Shown: positions 33,001 through 44,318 of the stretch, in pieces
Layout: the number at the start of each line of letters is the position of its first letter
Position numbering within the stretch: position 1 is the stretch's first letter
DNA from: Telmatactis stephensoni
Taxonomy: Eukaryota; Cnidaria; Anthozoa; Actiniaria; Isophelliidae
Length of the DNA stretch: 64,000 bases
Direction: 5' to 3'
Assembly: GCA_029948255.1 (NCBI GenBank)
Contig: JALIZF010001940.1
Span: 124,001 to 188,000 of the forward strand
Position numbers and translations under genes: made by a program
The notes under the pieces: model-generated
Told to the model about the DNA's origin: nothing
Database searches by the model: none
Seen by the model: the letters and a program-made list of their open reading frames with translations, nothing else

Positions 33001-36000
33001 TGTAAGAGATGGAAAAATGAAGATAGGTTAGAGAGAAGAGAGAGGGATAGAGGGGAAGCAGGAATGGAGAGAAGGAAAGAAAGGAAGGAGGGGGAAAGAA
33101 GGGGGAAAGAAGGAGGAAAGAAGGAAGGAAGGAGGGAACGAAGCAACGAAGGAAGCAATGAAGGAACGAAGGGATGGAGGGATGGAGAGGAGCGAACAAG
33201 CAAGCATATTGTAACGGACACAGTAAGTCCATCAGTTACATTGTATATCTACCTGATTATTCCCAAGAGGCACATCATTAGGGCATATCATGTGATTCTT
33301 ATTCATCCAACCAAGATGCTTCTTAAATTGTTCATAGGGAAAATCATGTTTTATGCTATTGATGTTGGCTTTAAGCTTCTGGAGAGTCTTGTGTTTGTGT
33401 TTATAGTTCTTGACTTTACTCAGCACTTGCTCAAGTGAACTGAAAATAACATAATTTGAAAATTTCTTTAGAATCTACCATTCATTCAATGGACGGAGAC
33501 ACCTTCCCTGTGGTGGACTGTAGAGGGAGCTCCACATGAAAGGGCACAGAGTAGTGATTTCACAAGTTGAAAAGTAGACTGATTTTAGGAAAAACTAGCT
33601 CTTTTAAGCATTTGAAAGGAGCACATTTTTTCAAAAATGGTATACAAGAGGGTACTAAGTGTTTTGGCCCTGGAGCAGAGCCAATCCATGTAAAATTATA
33701 TTGAGTACTGCTCTGGAATGATGATAGTAATGATGAAGATGCTGTTGTTGATACAGTGATGACAGGCCTGATGATGCAAATGATGATGATGATGATGATG
33801 ATGATACATACCTGTATTGTTGTTTCAATGCTTCCATATACTTCTTTTCACAAATAACAGCTTGCAATCTTTCCATTGCAGGAACAAAATCAGGTTGAAC
33901 TTGTGTAATGTACTGAAAACAATGCTCAGCCATATCATACAGCTCCAGAGACTGAAACATACAATAACATAGAACAGATATAACTCATCATAAAACCTTT
34001 CTTCCAAACAAAATGAATAGCTAACTAGTGATTTAAGAGATGAAATTAAAGGGAAAGGTGGAGGGGGCATGCAAGGGCCTCTCCTGAGAAGACTTCTCAA
34101 TACTTTAATTCCAACAAATATCCTTTTGTTCATTTTCAATTTCTTTAGCTCTACAACTTCTTTCAGAAGGATATTCCTGGATCCACCCCTGGTTTTAAAC
34201 AACTACAGTCTGGTTCATCTAAGACGCAGTTATATGTGATATTGTTTAGCAGTGCTTGCATCTTTTCTTACATCTTCTGGTATGAGATAAATGCAGCACT
34301 GAGTAACAAACAGACTCAGTAATGTATTGCTCATTAGCAGTGCTTGTCTTTTCTCACACCTTGCGAGATAAATGCAGCACTGAGTGTTAAAACAAGCAAC
34401 ATACACAGACTCAGCAATGTACTGCTCATTAGCAGTGCTTGTCTTTGCTCACACCTACGAGATAAATGCAGCACTGAATCTTAGAACAAGCAACATACAA
34501 AGACTCAGTAATGTATTGCTCATTAGCAGTGCTTGTCTTTTCTCACACCTGAGATAAATGCAGCACTGAGTCTTAGAACAAGCAACATACACAGGCTACT
34601 GCTCATTAGCATTGCATATCTTAAATATGCACATCTTTATATATACTTGTCTTAGGTACACACAGTTGAGTTTTTGAGGTACTCACAGCATAGATGGTCC
34701 CCAATATAAACTGGTGAAGTGCAATATCCCTTGTAATTTCTAGTGAAGCATGCAGTAAGATTACAGAGTCCAGTGAATGATTTGAGTGGTGAAGAACTTG
34801 AGCCAAGCCCAACAATGCCATGTCTCTGTGCTCTCTGTATAGAGAGAGATTTAATATAATACAAACTAGTGCAAAACTTGTGCAGTCTAGTGTACAGTGT
34901 AGGAGCTTATCAATCTGCTAAATGAAAAAAAAATTGTTGGGTGGTTTGGTTGACCAAGCAAGTAAAAGTGCTTGCCATTCACCTCTGTGCTCTGGGTTTG
35001 AGTTCCAGTTCAGAATACTATGTGACTTATTTGAGTTTGTTTGACATGTGGTTCTAGAGGTAGTGAGTGCCAGCAATGCAGATTAGAACCACACTGTTGA
35101 TCTGCTGAAAATATTGTTCAGTTTTTATATATTTTTTCATTTTCATTTATTATGAAAAGTGGAAGCATGACCATAAAAACTACAGTGAGACACCTTAAGT
35201 AAAATGCAGTTTGCTTTCTTTTGACCTTCTTTGTAATTTTGAGTTACCTTGGAGAGAAGTGCAAAGCTTCTCTTAGACAGTTGATGGATTGGATTGTATT
35301 TCCTTGTAGGCGCCAATAAATAGCAGCCATGTTTTGTAAAATCCATGAACTAGAATTCTTAAAAAAGAAAACAAATTAACCAAATCCATTTAAATGATCA
35401 AATTAGTTCATGATAACTTTAAGAAATTGAAGATAGTTTTCCATTGTCAGTACTCTTATTAATCATGGATGACGTCAAAAAATGTTTAAAACTAAAGTGG
35501 AACCACTGAGTTTTGGACATTTTTTGACGTCATCCATCAGATTAATAAGAGTACTGACAATGGAAAACTATCTTCAATTTGTTTTTTACAACATTATCTT
35601 AGATCTTTTCCGTCCAAATCTGTTTGAACTGTCCCAAACTTTTTTCTGTAAGGACGAGTGTGACATGTTGGCGCCAGCTATTGTCAGTACTCTTTATTAA
35701 CAATGGCTCTCGGCCAATCAGATTGCAAGATTTTAGTCAAATGTTGTAAAAATTTTACTTAATAATAATATTGTTCCAGAAAATATCCATAGTCCTTTAC
35801 GGAGGGCTAACCCTGGCACTTCCAGTTTTCTTCCATACATACACTGTACTTTTGTTTTTTCTCCGACCCCTCCTCCCTTCCAGGATTTCCAATTCTACAC
35901 ATTATGCACGTCACTCTGACTGATTGAAAACTATGTGACTATAATACAAATGCATGAACAAAATCACTGATCAGAAAAAAATCCAAGTTAAGGGAAAGGA

Positions 36001-38349
36001 AAGCTGCCTTAATCAACAATTTTGCATTGATAAACGTGATGCTGATGGTGCAATTAACTTATTAATCAAGGACGTTTGCAGGCAAAAAAGTTTACCATGA
36101 GTTTTCCTTCATACTTTGCATGGTGAGAAAATGTCATCATGGAAGTTAAAAGAGCAAATATAATATGGGGGTCACAGTTCTCGTTGAGGAGTGAGATGAC
36201 ATCAAAATGCACCCACTTTCTCATCGAAGATCGCTTGCGTACCAGTCTATAAGAGTCAGGCACATCTGTACATCTGAGTGTATGAACAGACACATAGAAA
36301 AATGAAATTGCTAATTAAATCTACACTAACCTTATTAAGAGATTTAGCAATCCTGTTACCCCAGTCACCAACATCACTTACGTATGGCATTTTAGACAAC
36401 AAGTTATATTCACTTACACCCAATATTTTGTGTCGATTTGCTACACCATCAAGATGGTCATAGGTATGAAGGGAGAAGGGAAGATTCTTTAGACATAGTG
36501 GTGTTTTGACATTATGAGTTTTTACTGGACTCTCCAAGTCAATATGATCTACAAGACTGAAAAACAAATTTCTAAACTTCAGTGTCCTCTGGAGGCATCT
36601 CTTATTGTAGGATAGTCTCTTCCACTTCCCTTAAAAATGGTTTGGTGTTTTGAAACAACATGCATATGGGTGTGGTACGGGTGTGGCTCATCTCTATTTT
36701 AGCCTTTGAAAAGTATACTGTATTTACTTGTTTTAGTACCACCCTTGATTAAGCACTGCCCTTGATCGGTAGATGCCACGCTTAAGGGCAATATGATGAA
36801 TTAAGTGCCCCCTTGAATAAGTGTCACATTTGTTCAAACAGTGTAGCGCTTATTCAAAACACTTATACTAGACAGTCATCTTGAATAAGGAAAACCAAGT
36901 ACGGTATAACTCAATGTTGAAATTGTGTAAAAAAAACAAAAGTTTAACATTTGCTTCACTTATTGAATCATTTATGAGCCTTATGATTTCTTAATAAACA
37001 CTGCCCTCGAATTTACACTGCCCCTGAATAAGCACCGCAACAGAAACCAAAAAATTAAATAAATGCCACAGCCCTAAAATGAGTAAATATGGTATGTATC
37101 AATAAAAACAAACAAGGTTTCAAACTGTTAGCAATATTGTACTGTCATTATGCACAATATACTGTTAATATTAGTATAGAGACAAAGATCACTAATCGCT
37201 GAGGAAACTTTCAGAATCTGACAGGAAAACTCTTTCAACCAATGTCCGTGTGGCGCCATATAAGACATGTTTTTGTTGCAAATGTAAAATAATATAATCT
37301 TTGAGCCATGACTGAGTGATCAAGTTCCCATGCATGCAAATTTATAGGTTATACAAACTCTCATCCTGTGATTGGCTATAATTTAACTTGCAAACAAGAA
37401 TTCATTGGGTGGTCACAGTGGCAGGTGTCACACAGTAAGTACATTGTAGATTTAGCATACAAATTGTGAAAGTGGATGCCACACAGGTTGACTAATAATG
37501 TTTGAAATTACCAATTGATATTACCAACTTGCTGATGTGAAAAACTGGTTACAACCCACCCCTCCCAGGTATATTATACAGGTATGGATTAGGCAGAGGG
37601 GCAGATGATCCCCCCCCCCTTGACTACAGCTAAGGAAACCAATGCTCTGCCTTCTACTTATAAATATTTCCTGCCAAAGAAATATATTAACTGACATACT
37701 GCCCCCTAAGAAATTTGAGTTAAATATGGCCCTGCCATGCAACCACATCATAAAATACTGTTTGCCTTAGAGCAATAACACTTAAACCGTGTTTTAGTGC
37801 TATCGCTCTACTCACCCTCCCCCCAAGTTATATTGACTGCACTTACTTGATTCCCTTGCTTGCAAATGGAATAATGTAATTTAATGATTGATCCAACTCA
37901 TGCCATCTCTTGGATAATTTACTGCATGAAGGATCAGTTTTAAAGAATGTCTCTGACAGATCAATTCTCTCCTGTCTGTTCACCTCGTCTAAAATGTCTT
38001 GCTGATTTTTTAATTCTTTTCGAAGTAAATTAACTTTGTTTAGTTTTTGTTCTTGATGTATAAATGACACTAAGTCAAAGGGTTTCTGTAGGTTAAATAA
38101 TGAATTTGCCTGTGGAAAAAAAATAAATGCATTTATTGTACAATTATGCAGATTATGTTCATTAATAGGCAGTTACCGTGGCGGTTTATTGCCATCTGTT
38201 TTGCCATTCACCGCCGGCTATTTTTTTCTAGTTATACAATATTTTAATGGTAGGACATCTGTATTTTAGATGCCTATCTTTTAGTAGTGGAACCTGCTAT
38301 TGCTAATGTTAATGAAACCCCTGTGTATTACAGGCAAGGTAGAGATGTA

Positions 38350-38381
<32 letters not shown>

Positions 38382-41137
38382 TGATACAGTGGGTTCGTTA
38401 ATGGCCAGACATCAGGCAAATTGACCAGCTGTGCACATGACTTTGCTGAGTTTTGCCCAGCTATCTTGAGGAATGCAAACCAACCTTGGATATCAAATTT
38501 AGAGAATAATAACCTTGGGCTCCCTTTGTTGCCCTTAGACCTAGAGGGACTGGGCAGAGAAGAGTTGTGTTGTTTATCATATGGACTCTTTTGAAAGTCC
38601 TCCTGCATTCCATTATACATGGTAAGTTGTATTTCGAAATGGATGGACGACTTCCTATCTAAAATGCGTGTAGTCTTGCCCAGCTGTCACTGCCAGATGC
38701 CCTCCAGTTTAAAATCTGGACCCCTTGGGGATGGATGTTGATCAAGCGGCATAAATTGTGGTAGCCATGGTAACTTCATTGTTACATTTATATTTTGGAA
38801 AACACACTGCGTCTAAAGAAAACCCTCAGGTTGAAATCATGGGTTAGTGCAGCCTAAAGAAATCCACCTTCGAGCAAATGAACCCTGGTTCCCAAGGATT
38901 GTTTGTACAACATTTTCCAATCAATAAATTATTGGATGAGACTAAGTATGATATGAGCGATGAACTATGTAGACCACGAAGGGTGTTTTGCCAAAGCTAG
39001 AGTCTGAGGCACTGGATGACATCTTCTGGACAAGGTCTGCATAATAATCATTCCAGGGTTCTATATTTCATACGTGATTTTTCTTACTCAGTCTCAATGC
39101 TACATGACATATATACCACTCATTAGATATTTTGTTGTGTATTACAGCTGATATTTTTTACAGTTGTGTAATGTATTTTGCCAAGCCTTAAGGCGAGGCA
39201 AAATGCGAGCAAGGAATAAAATGTCAGACCATCATACACTGTCACAAGAAAATATCTAATAAAGGATTTATTATATAACTCCTTCTTAGTTTCCTCTATT
39301 TTCCAATTACTCTGTGTAAAATATGGCAAACCAAAAACTATGTAATACAGCATGTAATACGACCTCATATTTGCTTAGCTCTCTCATCCTTATTTTGGTC
39401 ATACTACATCATAGTTATACATGTAGATATAATAAATATTCATACTTATAAATGATCATTATTGGACAAATGACATCAATCATCCAATAACTTTTTTCAT
39501 TATTATTGGACGATTGACAATGAATCTTCCAAATTTGGTCAATGTTAGCTGATTATGGAAATTAATCTGTCTAGGGAATCTTAATAAGCCAATCAGATCA
39601 GAGATGGATAAATTTTTTGGATAATAATAAACATCCATGTCTCATCATATTTACATGGGTATAAGGAGTTCACATTGACAATGCATAAATTTATTATTTA
39701 TTTCTAAAAATAAAAGACCAAATTCCTTTTTCATGTTCTATGAATAGCACTTTATATAGCATGTATGAAAAGCAAACTAAAATAACAAATTGAAATTGAT
39801 GAATTTGAAGTTGTCTAATAATATGTTCTACATGAATTTACAAAATTAAATATCAAAGCTATGCTAAAGCTAAGATATGAAAGTCCTCCTGCTGGCTTTC
39901 TTTTTTGAAGGTTTTTCTAGTTTCCATATTCAAAGTCACAGTGCTTGCAAAAGTGCAAGGACTGTAGCTTGAACAATAATCAACAATATCAATACCAGTT
40001 TATTTTCCTTGATCGACCTTTAGGCAAAATCCTAGTAGACAAAAGACTTGGATGTCCCTGAAAATTGAATTTCCAATTTTACATTTTTCTTGTATTAATG
40101 ATACCAATTCATTGATTAATTTAGCCAAGTTTATGTTGAATGTTCCATAATAATCCGTGAAGAAGAAGTGGAAACATGATCCCTGAGTTAGACATTTCAG
40201 TTCTAGTTTCATTTAAAAAAAGTGTCTCACAAAAACAGCTGGAAATCAAGCAGCAGATCTCTTGGCACAGAATATAGTTGCATTTTAGCCTTAGGCCATC
40301 AATGTGCACAATTCTAAAACATTATAATTAACCCATAAGACTTATTAATGCTCAGCTATTATTTAAGGGATTTGTTTTAAATGATAGGAATTATCTACAG
40401 GAAACATTCTGTCTAGCTGTCTAAAGATTATATTAGCATATTATACTTTTTAATAAAGTTTTGACACCTGTTCAAGGAAAGACATACATACATTTCCATT
40501 TTAATTATAGTTTGGATGACTGCCTTTACGATGGTTTTGCTATCAAAATGGTAAATATAAAATATCAACATAATTTATAAACAAGGTCATTATAGACGTA
40601 TTTTCATCCCAGTCACATAAGAAATGTTATTTGATTTAAGCTTTCAAAGGATGCTATAATTATCAATAAAGAAGCATCACAGTGGACATTGTAAAATAGT
40701 TACAACTAAAAATAACAAAAAGTAAGCTTAATAGATATGCAAAAGTCCTACAAGTAATTAAATATAGTTCAGTTGTATGCAATACAAAAGCACAGAAAGA
40801 AGTCTTTCGCTACAATTTAAAACCTAGAGTTTCAATTTACAATACATACACCCAATAGTTAATGCACTCTTGAGAATCGCTGAACGATGTGTACAAGAAA
40901 ATTACGCGTTGTCGAGGGGACCATTGGAAGTCGTTACGGACGACGAACTTCTAAACCTGCCTCGAAACGTCACAATCAGAATTTACAATGAAAAATCGAA
41001 CTTACTTGTTGTTCAATGCGTCCATTTTCTGTAACAATCCAATGGGTTGCCGCATGGCTTTTCCGTGCCAAGAAGAGTGCGATTAAGACCGACCATATTG
41101 AGTTTGTCTTCCACCGTTTCTTCCTAACACTCGCCAT
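27043..41137 (-). CDS. TTC17: tetratricopeptide repeat protein 17, complete
   Basis: Fifteen coding exons with consistent AG/GT and phase: 41137-41006, 38109-37847, 36556-36331, 35357-35248, 34834-34687, 33951-33812, 33439-33253, 32964-31574, 30382-30277, 29526-29473, 29154-29077, 28263-28141, 28051-27965, 27825-27769, 27210-27043 (1089 aa). A signal peptide (about 1-29, core SIWSVLIALFLA) precedes ATHWIVTENGRIEQQ, the TTC17 signature. TPR block 1 is about 208-340 (SSSWILQNMAAIYWR, VQPDFVPAMERL) and TPR block 2 about 946-1075 (TSWVLLNIASLYWRI, LEPGFVPAVERLR). Between them the giant exon 8 encodes a K/S/Q-rich, probably disordered region with QTGQTGQAGQTG repeats. Vertebrate TTC17 has been linked to actin/cilium organisation and to an ER adaptor role; the signal peptide supports ER entry. 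Compared with my memory of the human protein, the central TPR block seems missing. Confidence 0.95.
27356..27446. mobile_element. hairpin repeat in TTC17 intron 14
   Basis: CACGCAAATATATAAAATGT at the left pairs imperfectly with ATTTTATATATTACGTG at the right. Several CACGTGA/GTGACACG words surround it. Confidence 0.5.
28350..28985. mobile_element. MITE copy interrupted by an AT-rich insertion
   Basis: The left arm (CATGCGTCTGTAATCGATGC, TGACGTCAAATGTGGTGAG at 28380-28425) and TTGTTCTCACCACATTTT (about 28463-28480) belong to the same family as 63280-63600. After about 300 bp of foreign AT-rich sequence ending in (TTA)n, the element resumes with TTTGACGTC and AAAATGGAATCTATT (28780-28835) and continues to a CCAATCAGAGTGCGC end (28924-28938). 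It lies in TTC17 intron 11. Confidence 0.65.
28484..28783. repeat. LINE-like 3' fragment inside the MITE
   Basis: It starts with AAATCTTT repeats and ends in (TTA)n/ATTATTATT, splitting the CCACATTTTGACGTC of its host element. The ragged AT ends fit a retroposed insertion, but no coding part remains. Confidence 0.4.
29242..29281. repeat. short palindrome
   Basis: AAGAGACCATAATACCATAA pairs with TTATGGCCTCTT. The sequence is reminiscent of the ends of the 41441-41718 foldback (CAAGAGACCATAATACTAAG). Confidence 0.55.
29570..29788. repeat. direct repeat pair
   Basis: 'ggacgc' followed by TTTGARCGTTCACTCGGCGR occurs at about 29573-29610 and 29722-29756, with CTCTAAGC following in both (TTC17 intron 9). 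Confidence 0.6.
29789..30123. mobile_element. TIR element, 335 bp
   Basis: The ends CAGAAGAACTTGCATGCGCA (left) and its complement (right, ending at 30123) extend about 75 bp inward, including mirrored ACATGAACCAATCAGACA blocks and an ACAAGGC block. It sits in TTC17 intron 9. Confidence 0.85.
30562..30918. mobile_element. TIR element with GCCCCGTCCACAC ends
   Basis: A 13-bp perfect TIR lies at 30562-30574 and 30906-30918, with further mirrored GAAAACG/CGTTTTC words inside. TTC17 intron 8. Confidence 0.75.
30981..31061. mobile_element. 81-bp micro-foldback with 9-bp target duplication
   Basis: CAATCTCGTCCCCAG at the left and its complement CTGGGGACGAGATTG at the right are followed inward by CGATTTTTCTTA/TAAGAAAAATCG. 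AAATCAACT lies directly before (30972-30980) and after (31062-31070). Almost the whole unit is one hairpin. Confidence 0.85.
31294..31460 (+). mobile_element. tRNA-derived SINE (AGCAAGGATGGCACAG family)
   Basis: The head has box A TGGCACAGTTGGTTAGTGCG and box B AGTTCGATCCTC (about 31351-31362). The body contains CATCCTTGTTTCAACTTC, TGTGTAGCTTTAATTAGC and TTTAAATACC. A second copy, reversed, lies at 55700-55848. TTC17 intron 8. Confidence 0.8.
33010..33192. repeat. GGAA/GGGA-rich microsatellite
   Basis: Imperfect GAAGGAAGG, GGAAAGAAG and GGGATGGAG units in TTC17 intron 7. Apparent long frames here are artefacts. Confidence 0.9.
33768..33808. repeat. (ATG)n microsatellite
   Basis: A GATGATGAT run at the very start of TTC17 intron 6, four bases from the exon 6 donor site. 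Confidence 0.9.
34243..34625. repeat. tandem repeat, about 95-bp unit, 4-5 copies
   Basis: Each unit carries CATTAGCAGTGCTTGTCTTT, then AGATAAATGCAGCACTGAG and ACAAGCAACATACA. Unit starts near 34243, 34331, 34426, 34520 and 34603. TTC17 intron 5. Confidence 0.85.
35427..35577. mobile_element. MITE-like foldback, 151 bp
   Basis: The arms of about 65 bp are near-perfect: TTGAAGATAGTTTTCCATTG, then TCAGTACTCTTATTAAT, then GATGACGTCAAAAAATG, mirrored at the right. A further lone copy of GTCAGTACTCTTTATTAA with CCAATCAGATTG follows at 35683-35720. TTC17 intron 3. Confidence 0.85.
36714..37096. mobile_element. TIR element with TA-type ends
   Basis: The left end ATACTGTATTTACTTGTTTT and the inverted right end ATACCATATTTACTCATTTT agree at about 17 of 20 positions. 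TA flanks both ends. The interior is rich in repeated TGAATAAG and GCACTGCCC words. TTC17 intron 2. Confidence 0.65.
38110..41005. other. TTC17 intron 1, little structure
   Basis: A 2.9 kb intron with an (AAT)n run at 38350-38381 and one CCAATCAGA word (39587). No nested gene is seen. Confidence 0.6.
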
Positions 41138-41440
41138 GTTTTTAATCGAATATACAATCATTGGAGATATCGTCTCGCGCCAGTCTGCCTGGCAAACACG
41201 GTCAGCATCCAAACGAGGGTAAAAAGTAACAACAGCTCTTGTTCTGAGATCTGACTTCCTGGGAACTCCCAGATATGATCGTCAGTTCGGGAATTTTCAT
41301 TTTCATTCCTCAACTAAAATTGACATGGTTCAAGCTAATTTCATTTTAGCCTTCAGTTTAAACAAAGTGTCAACCGAAACAGGAAAGTAAAAGTATCTGC
41401 ATCTGAAGCTGATTCTAAACACTGCTAAAAGGTACCAACA

Positions 41441-41718
41441 CAAGAGACCATAATACTAAGAGAGCGAAACTCAGTATTGATGTCTGTGCGATGTTCGTGG
41501 CGGCTAAGGCTATTTTTAGTAACTTCGCCATCGCGCGCGCAAGGCTCTTAAACAATAGAATTCAAACAGTCCCGTCCGCGCGCACGTCAAAAATCAAATT
41601 CTATTGGTTGAGGGACTTGCGCGTGCGATGGCGAAGTTACTAAAAATAGCCTTAGCCGCCACGAACATGGCACAGACATCAATACTGAGCTTCGCTCTCT
41701 TAGTATTATGGTCTCTTG
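41441..41718. mobile_element. 278-bp foldback with arms over 100 bp
   Basis: The left arm 41441-about 41546 (CAAGAGACCATAATACTAAG...) and right arm about 41616-41718 are near-identical inverted copies, including GAAACTCAGTATTGATGTCT and TTTTTAGTAACTTCGCCATC. It is 304 bp upstream of the TTC17 start codon. A transcript would form one long hairpin. Confidence 0.9.
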
Positions 41719-41721
41719 ACC

Positions 41722-42134
41722 AACGGTCGTGCCCGGGGGGGGGGGGGGGGGACTCCGATCGTAAATGGACGGGGATGCTCGTCGTACCTTTTAGGGGTCA
41801 AAATTTGCAATCTGGTACCTTTTAGGGTGTCTCAGACTTAAGTGGACTACCAGAGACATAGCTGGTACCTTTTAGGGACTGTTTGGGGTAAATAAACTAC
41901 CTAAAATAAGCATGAAAGGGACGATTTCGATGATCTGAATTGAATTTTCAAAGCACATCGATAACAAATGTTTCATTACTTTAATTCTTTATTATTGTTT
42001 TTGAATTGGTACCTTTTAGGGGTAGAAATGAATTGTTGCCACTCCCACTCAGGTACCTTTTAGGAGTCATTTTCAAAATTTCCGACGAGCATCCCCGTCC
42101 TCTTATATATAGGAGTCCCCCCCCCGGGCGGTCG
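41722..42134. mobile_element. foldback element with repeated GGTACCTTTTAGG
   Basis: The left end (CGGTCGTGCCCGGGGGGG, GACTCC, GACGGGGATGCTCGTCG) mirrors the right end (CGACGAGCATCCCCGTCC, GGAGTCCCCC, CGGGCGGTCG). The interior has five TACCTTTTAGG words (41787, 41815, 41865, 42009, 42051), four of them preceded by GG. No ORF. Confidence 0.75.
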
Positions 42135-42227
42135 TGACCCCCAAAAAGTACGCAGATCACTCCCTGCCCAAATATAAAGTCCCCTCCCCCCTTGCGCAAC
42201 AAGTACTAGTGATGTAATAACCCTAAA

Positions 42228-42425
42228 CGAAGTGCCGCTCCTCCCTCCCCCTCCCCTTTCTTCCTCCTCCCCTCCCCTCCCCCTCTCCCTGGCGCCGCTC
42301 CTCCCTCCCCCTCCCCTTTCTTCCTCCTCCCCTCCCCTCCCCCTCTCCCTGGCGCCGCTCCTCCCTCCCCCTCCCCTTTCTTCCTCCTCCCCTCCCCTCC
42401 CCCTCTCCCTGGCGCCGCTATTGGG
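42228..42425. repeat. three perfect 60-bp tandem repeats
   Basis: The unit beginning CTCCCTCCCCCTCCCCTTTC and ending CTGGCGCCGCTC is repeated three times without a mismatch (42241-42420). Because 60 is divisible by 3, all frames stay open, which gives spurious 20-residue peptide repeats on both strands. Confidence 0.95.
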
Positions 42426-42552
42426 GCCTGATTCAACCTCTACATAAGAGCTTTAAATTCGGATTAAAAAATATTTTGAGACAATACAACATTAAAATAT
42501 AAACTTTTTTCGGTAAGCTACTAGTCTCCACCTTCTTAATAACATGTACGTT

Positions 42553-42948
42553 TATGGTGTCACGTGACCTGATGACGCCACATTCAACAAATATTGTTGT
42601 AAAATTCAAAGCAAAATGCAGTCGCGAGTTCAACTTAGGATTCCAAAGTAACTATCTTAAATTGTGAGCTTTAATGTACTTTGCAACATCTGACCCGCAA
42701 AACCTATCTTTACAATGTCGAGTTATTCAAATTTTAAAAGAAAATAGTCAAGTTACGTGACCTGTTTTGGGCTTTATCTCGCTTAAGGAAGACTGTAGTC
42801 AGGTTTTGCGGGTCAGATATTGTAAAGTACAATAAGATTCACAATTTTGCATGGTTACTTTGAAGGCTTAAATTAAACTCGTAACCGTATTTTGCTTTGA
42901 AATTTACAATTTACAATTGTGACGTCATCAGGCCAGTTGACATAAAGT
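42553..42948. mobile_element. TIR element, about 395 bp
   Basis: The left arm 42553-42705 (GTGACCTGATGACG, GCAAAATGCAGTCGCGAGTT, CTTTGCAACATCTGACCCGC) is mirrored at 42793-42948 (GCGGGTCAGATATTGTAAAG, AACTCGTAACCGTATTTTGC, GACGTCATCAGG) at roughly 80% identity. Confidence 0.75.
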
Positions 42949-42954
42949 GCCTTC

Positions 42955-44318
42955 AAAATATTAAGGACGTCGGATTTAGTAACTTTCCGTTCTGTTATGG
43001 CTGAAAAGGGCCAAAATCGTGACAAATCGCGTACAAGCACCAAACGTGGAAATGAAACAATTTCAAAAGGGGTGCCATGAAATTCGGGTATCAGAAACGG
43101 AAAATGCATATTTTTTAATACAGTTATTTGTCGCGTTATTCTTGTGTTACATCATGCAAATTAGAAAACTTTAAACGATGAAGATTTTGCATTTTCTTTC
43201 TTTTTTTGTGTGGATATAGGTTTCCATGCAGTTTTCAAAGTAAACTAGCCTAATTGACATTTAGTGAGTGCTGCCTAATATTGTTTTTCCTTATACAATA
43301 AACCGATTGCTCAAGGTTGTTCGCTTCAGAAATCGAAGCGCGAAATAGAATGCATGATTACTACAGAATATGCAAAAAATATTTCCAAAGAACTGGAATG
43401 TATTTTGTTTTCAAATACCTCATTTTACATGCGACTACCATTAGCTTTTACAAACTATTACATGACGCCGGATTGCTGTCATCTTGTCTTTCACGCCGTT
43501 GTATGCCCTTTGCCCCGCTCTATTTGAAACTAAATCTTGATAAACATTAGATCTGTCGTGAAGATGCGAAAAGCACGAGGCGATGCAAGGCAATTTAAAG
43601 GCACCAGATGAACTATTTAAGCTACTATTTACCGTAATTATTACTTCGAAAGATAGTATAAGAAATTGTAATATAATGAATTGAATATAATAACAAATGG
43701 CAGTGTTTTCAAAGCATTACATGAAGTAATCAGTTGACACTCAACGATGAGAAGACGCATAAGGTTTTATAGTGTAGGCTTGCAAAGCATGGTGGTAAGA
43801 AGTAATTTTGCATTGTGGGATAGCAAGAACAAAGAAATCTATTGTTTTTTGCGACACTCGCTAAGCATTGTGGTCGTATCCAAATCTCGATTTTAGCTAG
43901 CTACTGAAATAGGATCGCTGCCTTGCTGCGCTCGCTCAGGCTCGCTCCGCTGCGGCAGCAACTAATTGTCACGGAGGGCGTTTAAGGTATTTGTATATAC
44001 TCCATTATTCGCTTAACAGATATTTATCTCATTGTCTATAGAGACATATCCACAATAAAAGAAAAAATACGCTTATAAATTTTCGACCTTCAAATTTTTG
44101 TAATTTGTATAATGTAACGAAGAATGACAAGAAATTGCCGTGTTCAAAAAACTCGAATTTCGTGGCACCTCTTCTTAAATTGTTTCGTACACCAAAAAGA
44201 TCATCTGTACGAAATATGGTGCTTGTACGCTATTTGTCACTATTTTTTTCACTAACAGAACGAACAAGAAGAAAAACTTTCATTTTTAAAACGTTTTATG
44301 TGGCTAATATTTAGTAAA
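42955..44318. mobile_element. inverted repeat pair, about 1.36 kb apart
   Basis: 42955-43095 read on the minus strand and 44146-44310 read on the plus strand share CGAATTTCRTGGCACC, AAATTGTTTC, GGTGCTTGTACGC and ATTTGTCAC in order. They may be the long TIRs of one element adjoining the 42553-42948 element. The interior is AT-rich with no recognisable gene. Confidence 0.55.

Noticed and set aside
34243..34625. CRISPR-like regular spacing
   Set aside because: The unit is a plain tandem repeat without unique spacers, in a eukaryotic intron.
42206..42447. In-frame 20-residue peptide repeats on both strands
   Set aside because: Consequence of a 60-bp DNA repeat being divisible by three.
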